Shown: piece by piece, positions 13,248 to 24,800 of the stretch
Layout of the letters: each line of letters begins with the position of its first letter
How positions within the stretch are numbered: position 1 is the stretch's first letter
The notes under the pieces: generated by a model
Told to the model about the DNA's origin: nothing
Database searches by the model: none
What the model saw: the letters and a program-made list of their open reading frames with translations, nothing else
Source: Chalara sp. BL73
Taxonomy: Eukaryota > Ascomycota > Leotiomycetes > Helotiales
Direction: 5' to 3'
Length of the DNA: 64,000 bases
Assembly: GCA_918026815.1 (NCBI GenBank)
Contig: CAKJVC010000057.1
Span: forward strand, 186,001-250,000
Made by a program: the position numbers and the translations under genes

Positions 13248-14004
13248 TTTGCCCAAGATGCGCAACCTACAGAGATTTGCATAATAACGGCGCATGCTGT
13301 GAAGGAGGAATGAAGCCAGATGGTCCGGGAAGTTCATGAGACGATGGTAGGGGAGAAGCATTTAGAGTGTTGTATTAATGGTCGGACTGTATTTTCAACA
13401 CAAAAAGATTTTATTTTTATTTTGTAAAATAGAAGCCAAATAATACCTTTGCGACTTGAGACCTGGCGTCCGTCATTGGAAGCACCCGGTAGATGCTTAG
13501 AGTCCATGCCCTATGAGGGTTACCTATGCGACTTCAGTATAGAAAAGGACCGAGTAGCGTGGCGCTCGGTAGATAAGAAACTATCGATCAACCATTCAGG
13601 GGCTGCGGGTTTTGTTATCCCTTGGAGAGCGCGCCACGTGAATGTGGGTGGCCACGAACAAGTGGGGATAAGTTCAATACCAGGGCTCAGGTTAATCAAG
13701 AGGTGCCGTGATCCCAGGTACACCTACTCATATAAACACGGGTCGCTTATTAAGTACGTTATTTTTTTGTTTGAGATTACGTAAAATAATACCTGATAAG
13801 GCACTTAGTCAAATCCACAGACTTTGTTATGAAGTTTAACTTTATAAGTAGCTTCAAGCTTGTAATATTAAAAAAAAAAGTAGTTATCGACTAGTTATAA
13901 ACCAGTTATTAGTACATTTACTTTGACCAGGTATGTTTTTTTAAGCGAAAACATACCCTGACGGAAAAATTGAACCTGCCTGGTCATATACCACTCGACG
14001 CCTT
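13248..14004. other. Convergent 3' region with nested inverted repeat
   Basis: Region between the 3' ends of the transporter and the methyltransferase. I see no gene in it. At 13924-13931 and 13979-13986 lie TGACCAGG and CCTGGTCA, and inside them a perfect 10-bp hairpin, GGTATGTTTT at 13930-13939 and AAAACATACC at 13948-13957. This could be the end of a small inverted-repeat element or a 3'-UTR structure. Base composition is AT-rich from about 13,740 to 13,925. Confidence 0.45.
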
Positions 14005-14988
14005 TTACCTACAGCATGTAGCTACAAGTACCACGCCGTTCAATGCACCCGGTTCCCTTAGACAATATCCCTTCATTGCATCCATGAGCAACTCTCTCAG
14101 AGTGATTTTCTGCATTTCTGAGAATTCTCTGAGCAATGCTACCATGCGGGGCTGATAAGTCAAAAGCGTGTCGACGAATAAATCGTGCGACTCGAAAACG
14201 ACCTGAACTGGGACACGTTGGACTTCGACCTCTTGAAATCCTGCCTGCTCCAGATCTATCTTCATGGCCGATGCATCAGTCCACTTCGCCGAGATCGCAT
14301 ATTTAAGCTCTGGCTTGATGGTAGCGATAACCTTCATCATGTCAACCCAGTCGTTTCCCTCCCATGCTGACACAGCCAGGACCCCTTTGGGTTGAAGTAT
14401 GCGTCTGCACTCCGCTAGACATTTTTGAGGATCCACCGTCAAATTGTACAGCTGGTGGGTGAGGGCTTGTAAGCAATACCGTGCTGGAAATTTGCGTCTT
14501 TCGTTTTGCGGGAGTAGGTGTCAATACATACCAAGCCCGCAACGACGTGGCTTTGAGAGCCATTATCGATACCTTTGAGCTCCAGCGAGTCAAGTACCTT
14601 CCCTTGCACGCGGCCCCATATGGTCGCCGGGTCCTGAATCAATGCCTCACTCTGAGCTTTTCTGACCTGCTCGATCATAGCTGGTGCATAGTCCGAGCAT
14701 GTCAGAAAGCAAGACGGCGAGATGCTGGTACCATATTCTTCGATAAGTTGAGACATAATTGTTCCCGGGCCGCAGCCATTGTCCAGAATTCCCACCGCAT
14801 CTTTAAATGGCCGGATAGCATCAAGACGCTCCAGAATAGCCTGAACAGGCTTCCTACTGGTGCCCTCCGTGATTCGCTTATACGTTTCTGCGAAAGCCTC
14901 CCAGTCGCCTGCCTTTGCTATATCCCACCGAGTTTTAGTGATATTACAGCAGTCATGAATAGGATCGAAATTTACCTTGAACCACCAT
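14005..14988 (-). CDS. Class I SAM-dependent methyltransferase (281 aa)
   Basis: Probable tailoring O-, N- or C-methyltransferase of the UbiE/Methyltransf_11 type. I infer three exons on the minus strand: 14976-14988, 14532-14917 and 14005-14451. This gives a 13-nt first exon (MVVQ) and an open frame of 281 codons. The SAM-binding loop LDNGCGPGT is at residues 49-57. Later come a motif II/III-like stretch RRILQPKGVLAVSAWEG and a C-terminal cap. The first intron ends GGGATATAG with a CTAAAAC branch site, which decides the tiny first exon. It is divergent from the PKS-NRPS across 874 bp. The acceptor substrate cannot be told from sequence. Confidence 0.75.
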
Positions 14989-15862
14989 TTTTAGCCAGCT
15001 TGCGACTCTTAGGGGAAATATGTGAAAGATGATAAAACAAACCACAAGTCTTATGTGGTATTATTTGAGTCACAAATGAATTCAGCTCTCACATAACTAG
15101 CTGTAGGCCTTGCAAAAATACGACGAGAGCTTACCATAGAGAGAGAAAAGACAAAGGGACCGTTTTTATAGCAATGCCAGTTTGAAGAATAGCAACCATC
15201 AGAATAGTTGTTGGATGGAGAATAGGTCCAATTTAATTTTACAATTGCTTTTCGGAGATACCCCATGGCCTTCTGGGTTTGCCATGCCTTTCCCTCCCTG
15301 CACGTGAACGAAGCAGGGATAGAGCGCAAACAACATCTCACATTCGGTCACTATCGGTGAGCGATCTGCAGGATTATAAAAATGTAGGCCCCAGCCTAAC
15401 TATGCGGCGATTATTGTCAACTTACCCGGCCACTTATTGACGATCCTAGAGACCCCCGACTCGGACGATGGCCGAGATCCCAGTGCAGCTTCGGGCCGGG
15501 TTCGCATGCAAGTGTTGGAGCACGTCAGTACGTCCGAGACTATTATGCCTTGCCGATTTCTCCAGCTTTCCATCGGGCCCTCCCAGTCAAAGATTTATCC
15601 TCGAGGATATTCCAGGGTCGTCTGGTTTTATGGCGAATGGCCCGAATGTCGTGCGCGTATCCAAAATCACCGGCATAGAGATCACAAAATAAGACTATTG
15701 TATATGGGATAAAGGTGGTAGAAGCAAATGTAGATTTGATTAGACAATTGCATACTGGGTTTATCTATATACTGCTAAGAGCCAAGTTGCTCTAGATCCA
15801 GTCAGAAGCCTCCACTCCTGTCTCACTTCAAGGGATGAGCATTATTCGCTGTTCAGAACGAG
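14989..15862. promoter_or_regulatory. Divergent promoter, methyltransferase / PKS-NRPS
   Basis: This 874-bp gap between two divergently transcribed cluster genes holds no convincing gene; its short frames lack motifs. It contains an exact AflR-type site at 15354-15364 (listed separately). Confidence 0.5.
15354..15364 (+). promoter_or_regulatory. AflR-type binding site TCGGTGAGCGA
   Basis: The 11-mer fits the published AflR consensus TCGSWNNSCGR at every position. It lies about 500 bp upstream of the PKS-NRPS start and about 365 bp upstream of the methyltransferase start. The window encodes a Zn2Cys6 protein at 33915-35125 that could bind such a site. One match of this length in a promoter can also arise by chance. 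Confidence 0.5.
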
Positions 15863-18800
15863 ATGACTGATACTATAGGAAATAATGAGCCAATCGCCGT
15901 CATTGGCTCTGGATGCCGCTTCCCAGGCAGCGCGGTTAGTCATCCACTATTTGCTCCCTGACGCTCTCCGTAGCCGCGGTAAAAGTTACGCTTCTAATAT
16001 CACCAACTAATGGCAGCAACGGGCAAGATTGCTAACTGTTGACATGACAGTCGTCCCCATCCAAACTCTGGGAGCTTTTGTCGGAACCACGTGACGTTCT
16101 ATCTGAGATTCCTCCCTCGCGGTTTGATCCCCATGGCTTCTATAACGCTGTCGGCGACACCAATGGCCATAGCAACGTTCTGCACTCGTATGTGCTGGAT
16201 GAAGACATCCGCACATGGGATGCAGACTTTTTCAAGGTCTCCGCCAATGAGGCAGCCGCTATCGACCCTCAGCAAAGGCTGCTGATGGAGACCGTCTACG
16301 AGGCTCTAGAAGCGGGCGGCCAACGGATACATGACCTACGAGGCAGTGATACGGCTGTATATGTAGGACTGATGGGGGAGGAATATAGCAGCATCCAGGG
16401 AAGAGAGCTAGATATGATGCCGACAGTAAGTTTGAAGAGACCTTGGGTGACTTTGATCGACCGCTGACGGCAGCCCGCTAGTATCACGCAACAGGAACAG
16501 CCCGGTCGATCATGTCCAACCGGATTTCCTACTTCTTTGACTGGCACGGAGCGAGCATGACCATTGATACGGCATGCTCGTCGTCTCTTGTGGCTGTGCA
16601 TCAAGCCGTGCAAGCTATTCGATCTGGGGCTTCTCGGGTTAGTGTTGCGGCTGGAGCGAATCTGCTGCTCGGCCCTGAGCCCTATATTTCGGAAAGCACA
16701 TTCCATATGCTGTCCCCTCGCGGCCGGTCTCATATGTGGGACGCAGAGGCAGATGGGTACGGACGTGGAGATGGTGTTGCTGCTGTGGTGCTCAAGAAAC
16801 TCAGCGAAGCTATTGCTGATGGGGATGCGGTCGAGTGCGTAATTCGTGAAACCGGTGTCAATCAAGATGGACGCACGAACGGCATCACAGTCCCTAGTCC
16901 TGATGCACAAGTAGCATTGATCGAGGACACATACCGCCGCGCTGGTCTGGACTTGAACTCGCCCTCTGACCGACCACAATTCTTCGAGGCGCATGGCACG
17001 GGTACCGCAACGGGTGACCCTTTAGAAGCGGAAGCCATTCATCGAGCCATCGGCAGCCGCCTTCGGACTGGGGATAAACTGTATGTTGGTTCTATTAAGA
17101 CGGTTATTGGCCATACAGAAGGCACTGCAGGTATTGCTGCTCTGATGAAAGCCTCTTTGGCCTTACAAAATCGTGTAATCCCGCCCAATTTACTATTCAA
17201 TCGACTTAACCCTGCCATCCAGCCTTTCATCGCGGGTCTGGAGATCCCGGTTGAGCCACATGAATGGCCTAAATGCCCAATTCATCGTGCAAGTGTTAAT
17301 AGCTTCGGATTTGGCGGCACAAATGCTCATGCGATCCTCGAGAGGTATGAACCACGGGTGACAGAACGGACAGAATGGTCCGAGGACGCTTGCGCAGGGC
17401 CATTTACCTTCTCAGCCGTCAGTAAAACCTCGTTGAAACAGTCCCTGAGGGATGTCATCAACTTCCTCGAAAAATCGCCAGGCGTTAGTTCCCACGACCT
17501 TGCCTATACCCTCAACTCCCGTCGCTCCACATTCACGTACCGAGTGGCCTACTCTGGCAGGAATCTAGAGACTCTGAAGAAGCGTTTAATAGAATCCATT
17601 AACTTGCCGGAGTGGGAAAACCAGGCAGTCACTCATCCATCAAACCAACCCCTCAAGATTCTTGGTATTTTCACGGGTCAGGGTGCACAGTGGCCAGGGA
17701 TGGGCAAACAGCTTCTTGAAGACTTTTCTTTTGCTCAAGCCCGCATTCGAGAGCTTGAGGTGGCACTGGCAACACTTCCACCGGGCGATAGGCCTTCTTG
17801 GTCATTGAGGGCAGAGCTTGTGGCGGAAGGGTCCAAGTCCAAGCTTCATCTAGCTGAATATGCTCAACCATTGTGTACGGCACTGCAGATTCTACTTGTT
17901 GATCTTTTGGGCTCTGCCAACGTTAAGTTCAGCGCCGTTGTGGGTCATAGTTCTGGCGAAATCGGGGCTGCGTATGCAGCGGGGGTGCTCTCCGCCCGCG
18001 ACGCCATTATTGTCGCGTACTACCGTGGGGTTTACACAAAACTGGCCCAAGGCGAGAACGGGCAGGTTGGAGCAATGTTAGCTGTTGGAACTAGCCCCGA
18101 GGATGCCGAAGAGGTTATATCTTTGCCACGCTTTCAGGGACGCCTCCGCATTGCAGCTTGGAACTCACCAATCAGCGTCACGTTGTCGGGTGACGCTGAA
18201 GCAGTCGAGGAGGTCAAGGAGGTATTCGAGGACGAGAAGAAATTTGCCCGTACCCTCCGCGTCGACAAGGCATATCACTCCCACCATATGCAGCCTTGCA
18301 CTCAACCGTACGTAACGTCTCTCCGAAGAGCGGGTGTCAAGGCTGGCACACCCCAGAATGGCTGCAGTTGGTACTCTTCAGTACACGACGGTGCAATCCT
18401 TACCGGAGACGCCAAAGAGGGACTTGACGCAATATATTGGGCTCGCAACATGGCCCAGACAGTTCTGTTCTCCACTGCCGTAGAGCATGCTTATTCAGAG
18501 GAGCAATATACCATTGCGATCGAAGTTGGGCCACACGGGGCCCTAAAGGGGCCAGCCATAGAAACAATCAAAGCTGGCGGCAGATCAGTTCCAGCATACA
18601 TCAGCTGTCTCGCTAGGAATATCGACAGCGTCGACACGTTCAGCACTGCCGTTGGTCAGATCTGGGCTAACGCACCTGAAGGTGCACTAGATTTGGATAA
18701 GTACCAAATCACGGCTCGCGGCTTAACTGGCGCTGGACAATTGCCTCTCAAAAATCTTCCATCATATCCGTGGGACAACAAACGTGTGTTCTGGAACGAG

Positions 18801-21800
18801 TCCCGGCGATCACGGGCTCTTCGTCTGCGCTCTGAACCTGGCCATCCCCTCCTTGGGATACTGAATCCAGACTCAAACGACACGGATATTAGCTGGCATC
18901 ATGTGCTTCGGCTGCCTAACCTGCCGTGGATCAACGGCCACCAGCTACAAGGGCAAACCGTCTTCCCTGCTGCAGGCTACGTAGCTCTGGCAGTGGAGGC
19001 TGCCAAGAATCTCGCAAAAGCAGCTACAGGATCCCTTCGCATAATCGAGCTGGAGAACTTCAACATCGGAAAAGCTATTGCTTTTGAAAGTTCCAAAGCC
19101 GGAATTGAGATTTTCTTTTCGTTGCACATCGATAAAACTACCGAGGTGGATGGCCTACGGCTGGTCGAAGCAAGCTTCTCCTCACGGTCTTCAACCAGCG
19201 AAGCATTAGATGCCACCTTGAACGCATCCGGGCGAATTCGAGTATCGATCGCTAGGGAGGAAGTGATAGTGTCGCAGGAGACACTGCCAGCCCAGGAAGC
19301 AGGTCATACCTCAATGACCGGAGTCGATGAGACACTGTTCTACAACGAACTCCAGCAGCTTGGGTACCAATACTCAGGGGCCTTCCGGGCTCTGCACTCA
19401 ATGACTCGAAAGTTGGACCATGGCCGCGGTCGTCTTTGGAAAGTCCCCGTGCCAGACATGCACGAGTCTGAGAAACAACTGCTCGTGCATCCAGGATATC
19501 TCGATGCGGCTTTCCAGGCTATGTTCCTCGCGTACTCATACCCAGGCGATGGCCGGATTTGGTCTCTCCATGTTCCTGTATCGATTGATAGAATTAGAAT
19601 CGATGCAACACAGTGCCGCGCCAATGCCGACAGCTACCTGAACTTTGACTCGACCATCAATGCAGCACATGGGCTCTCCGGAAAGATTGGCCTTTCTGGC
19701 AGCGTGGACATCTTCACCGGAGACGGCCACGGCATGATCCAGGTTGACAATATCCGCCTCGTTCCTTTCGCCGCTGCTTCAGAGTCGGAGGATACGCACA
19801 TGTTCTACGTTAATACCCGCGGCATCTCTAACCCGGATGGAGAGCTTGCGGCTGGGGGCAGCACGGCGACTCGGGAAGATATTGAGCTGGGTTGGCTGCT
19901 TGAACGCATGTCCTATTTTTATCTGCGAAAACTGGTTGATAACATCAAACCAGATGAGGAGGCTCAAGCCCCATGGCACCATAAGAGCTTGGTGGATTTC
20001 GCACGGCAATCGATTGCCCTCCTAAGCGGCGGTAGGCAGCAGTTTGGCAAGAGAGAATGGTCTCGCGATACCGCCGAGTCTCTCAAACCACTTATCAATG
20101 CTTTCAACCATCGAATAGACGTTCAGCTTCTACAAAGTGTCGGCGAGCACCTGGTGGAAACCGTGCGGGGTGAGACTGACATACTTGAGCACATGTCAAA
20201 GGACGATCTACTGAATAGATGGTATGAGGAGTCTCTAGGCATCAGCGAGTACACGCGCTTCTTGGTCGAAGTGATTGGTCAAATCACGCATGTCAACCCT
20301 CATATGCGTGTCCTTGAAGTAGGTGGCCGTGCTGGTGGCGCGACCAGGAAGATCCTGAGCAAGATATCCAGCGCATTCAGCCACTACACCTTTACTGATG
20401 CCTCTTCGGATTCAGTTGAAGCTGCTAAAAGTCTGTTCCCCAAGATCCTCGGGCGGGTGTCTTTCCAGGTCTTCCGACCGGACACTGATGTCGCAGCACA
20501 AGGCTTTGAAGAGCACTCATACGATCTGGTGATTGGTTCATTGGCATTGCATGCAGCCAAAGACCCCGAATCGTATTTGAGAAATATCCGAAGACTGCTC
20601 AAACCTGGAGGATATGTGGTCATGCTGGAAATCACCTCCCGCCAGTCCATCCGCCTGCCCGCGATTATGGGCGGTTTGGAAAGCTGGTGGCTGGCTACTG
20701 AAAGCGGACAGCCCCTGACCACAAGTCTGTCTACCGCTGAATGGCATTCCTTACTTTCCCAATCAGGCTTCACTGGTGTTGAGACCAGCACGCCAGAGCT
20801 GGATGTATTAGCTCGCCCGTATAGCGTCCTGGTGTCTCGAGCAACCAGCGAGCACATCGGTCTTCTACTCGCGCCAAGCTCGACACCTTCAACCCATTCC
20901 CATGTGGAGGATCTCGTCATCGTCTCGGGTCAGTCACTCACCTCTGTTCGACTTGCGGAGACGGCGAGACGCCTGCTTGAGCCTCACTGCGATCACATCA
21001 CGGTACTGCAGAGAGTCCAAGACCTGACCAGCCTGGGCTCGCCCAGTCGCCCAACCGTCTTATACCTCGCCGATCTGGACGAGCCCGTATTCACCAGATA
21101 CACCCCCGAGGCACACAAAGGACTGCAAAAACTGTGGACGACAGCACAAAACGTGCTCTGGGCGACACGAGGTGCGCGACGTGATAACCCTCACGCCATT
21201 CAGTCGCTTGGTCTTGGTCGTGCGATGATGGTCGAGCACTCTCATACGAAGATCAATGTCAAGTTCATCGACTTTGCGGTCAAAGCACGGCTTGACGCCC
21301 ACTTGCTGGTAGACGAACTACTCCGGCTCCAGGTCCTGGGCCGTTCGAGTCGTGATTTTGTCTGGATCAAAGAACCGGAACTGGAAATCGATGACGAAGG
21401 GCATCAGTGGGTACCGAGACTCGTGCCCCATCGTGGCTTCAACGACTGCTACAACTCATCTCGGCGTCAGCTCACGGCGGAAGCTGACCCTGCTCGGGAG
21501 GTCGTTGAAGTCTCCCATGATAGACAGAGCCGCTCTCTCGTGCGCGTGCAGGTACCTGAAGCCCGCCACCCTGTTGGTGATGAGGAAGTCACCAAGGTGC
21601 GCGTGTTGTATTCTGCTGTCTGCCCCCTGCGGACGTCATCGTCACAGGCGTTGTACGCATCCATTGGTATCGATGCTACTACTAAACAGCCTGTCGTTGC
21701 CTTGTCGGTGAATATCGCATCCATTGTCCATGTACCGAGATTGCAGGCGGTGTCGTACGTTCACCCCTTGGCTGAGGCTCCTGCCCGCCTTCAAGCCATC

Positions 21801-24800
21801 ACCGCAAGCCTGCTGGCATTCTCGATTTGCAGTGAGGCGGTAACCGATGCTGCCACACTCCTCTTGGAGCCTGGGGAGGAGCTTGCCAAGCTGGTCGCAA
21901 AGCTGGCGACCGAAGGCAGCCTGAAGATTACCTGCTATTCAAGACTCCTGGTCAATCCAAAGTACCCAGCGGTCTCTATCCACCCTCATGCCAGCGGGAG
22001 GACGGTACGCAGAGCCTTGCCAACGAACATTGCATCCATTATCGACTTCACCAAGGACAACGTCCTGTCTGCGCAACTTAGAGACTACCTGCCTGGTGCG
22101 GTGAGGGTGGAGAGCGTTGATTTTTTTCAACCTCGCAGCTTCTCTTCAGTCGCCATGATGGCCCGATTTGGAGAGGCTGTGGACTCGACTCCGGCAAACC
22201 TCCTGACGACCGATGTTGTATCTCCTGATGCATACATAGCTAACTCTCAATCAAGCAGGACTATCATAGACTGGACGAGCAGTAACAGCGTTTCAGTATT
22301 GGTGAAGCCATCTGATGCTCTTCCAATCCTCCGAGGCGATCGTACTTATCTGCTCTTTGGTCTCGCTGGAGCTGGTGGCCTTGGACTACCATTGGCAGAG
22401 TACATGGTCAGTCTCGGAGCCCGATATATAGTTCTAACCAGTCGAAAACCCGGTGTCGATGAGCAACTTATAGCAGAGTATGCAACCCAGGGGGCCAGGA
22501 TCAAGATGATAGCCAAGTGAGTTTTGCTCCTTCCTTTTCAAAGAACCGTGCTAATTCTCTCAACACAGTGACATCACCGATGAGGACGATGTAAGAAGCC
22601 TGGTCGCTGAGATTCAAGCTTCTTGGCCACCCATCGGTGGAGTAGCTAACGGTGCCAACGTCTTGAACGACATGGCTTTCGAGGATATGACTTACCAAGA
22701 CATGCACAAGGTCCTTGCACCCAAGGTAGAAGGCACCCAGATCCTGGATCAGATTTTCTACGATGACCCCCTTGATTTCTTCATAGGATTCTCATCCATC
22801 TCCATTGTCTTAGGAAGAAGCGGGCAGAGCAACTATGATACAGCGAATATCTACATGCTGGGTCTAGCATCTCAACGGCGCGCCCGAGGTTTGAATGCTA
22901 GTGTCATTGACATCGGTCCCATCACGGGGGTTGGCCTCATGGCTCGTGATGTCTCTGAAAACGTCATGGGTCTCCTCGTCAGTCATGGCTACCGCAAAAT
23001 GTCCGGGCGAGATTTCCTCCAGACTTTCGCCAACGGAATTTTGATCGGGCGCGTTGAATCCGAGGAGTCAGAAGAACTAATCACTGGTCTGACTTTGCAT
23101 CCCAAGAATGGTAGATTCCAACCTACCTGGGCTGAAAATGCTAGGTTCTCTCACCTGATGCTTAACACTGATGGGTCGTCCGGTGCATCGCTAGAAGGCT
23201 CGTCACGAATTGAGTCAACGCAGGACCTTCTCCTAAAGTCCAAGACAGCAAGCGATGTAGCGAGGGTCATTCGAGTTGCTGTTCTGAACAAGCTTCAGAA
23301 TATATTGAGTCTCAGTGACGAGCTGATTAGCAACCCAGAATCTCTCCTCCAACAGGGCACGAGCGCACTTGGTCTAGATTCCCTACTTGCTGTCGAGCTT
23401 CGTACTTGGATGCTCGGGGAACTGGAAGTCACAATTCCTGTGCTGAAGATTCTCTCGGATACCCCTATTCAGGGCCTTGTCGACTTCGCCGTCGAGAATC
23501 TGCCTGCGGCTCTTGTGCCTAACTTGGACTCCAGCGCCGGTGGTGTCATTACTGAGGAAAGTCCCATAAAGAAGTCAAAGGCGAATTATAACCCCCCTGC
23601 GACTGCTCTTGCACTTCCACCACCGGCTCCTGCTCTAGCGGCTATTTCGAAATCAACATCAAATCTGGCTCCTTCAACGCCGTTCACTGTGACGCAAATG
23701 GCTGCGCCGACAAAGGCCTCATCATCATCAGTTTCATCTGATGCGGATGAATTCGACGGCCATACCACACCGAAATCTTCTCAAGCATCTTCAGCCTCGA
23801 CATCGCAGATCATCCCCCTTAAGTCCCCTGCTATTGACAAGATCCTGCCAATGTCTTTCGGTCAATCTCGATTTTGGGTTATGCATCAAATTGTTCAAGA
23901 CCCTACCGCATTCAACATTTCATGCGACGTTGAAATCTCCTCGGAGATCGACATACCAGCCTTGAGTCGTGCAGTGGACAAGGTAAGTGCCAGACACGAG
24001 GCGCTGCGGACTTGCTTCTTCAACGAAGACAACCATCAGCCAATGCAAGGTGTCTTGAAAGAAAGCCCCTTACGTCTAGAAACTGTTACTGCATCCATCT
24101 CAGATATCGACCGGCTCTTCCAAGAGGTGCACAATACCGTCTATGATCTGGGCAAAGGAGCAACCATGAGAGCCATGCTAGTCTCGACTTCGAGAACCCA
24201 GCATCATCTCTTGGTCGGATACCATCACATCAACATGGACTCGTCAAGTTTCGTCGTCTTTATTTCGGACATGCTCAAGATTTATGCGGGCCAGAAACTC
24301 CCACCTCCGCCGATCCAGTCTTCCGACTTCGCACAGTACCAGCTCGAACGACTCCGCAACGGCCGCTGGGACTCGCAGATCGCCTACTGGGTTAAGGAGT
24401 TTGCCCGGCTACCTGATCCGCTGCCTATCCTCATTGTTTCTCCCAACACATCCCGGCCACGTCCCAATCTTGCAACGTACGAAAATCGAAGCATCGAAAC
24501 CAGAGTGTCGGCTAAAGTTGCCCGCCAAGTCCAGGCTACCTGTCGGAAGGTTAGAGTTACGCCATTTCATCTCTATACTACGATTCTGCAGATCACTTTG
24601 GCCCGTTTGGCTGTCACTGATGACATTTGCATTGGCATGGCGGATGCGAACCGCACTAATGTCGGCGCTACAGAGAGTATTGGGAACTTCCTCAATCTGT
24701 TGCCTTTAAGACTTCATACAAACCTCCAAGAGTCATTTTCGTCATTACTCAGGGCGACGAAGGACAAGGTTTTGAATGCATTGTCAAACTCGGCCATTCC

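Noticed and set aside
20384..20920. 178-codon minus-strand frame within the PKS-NRPS
   Set aside because: Antisense to the conserved MT domain, no motif of its own.
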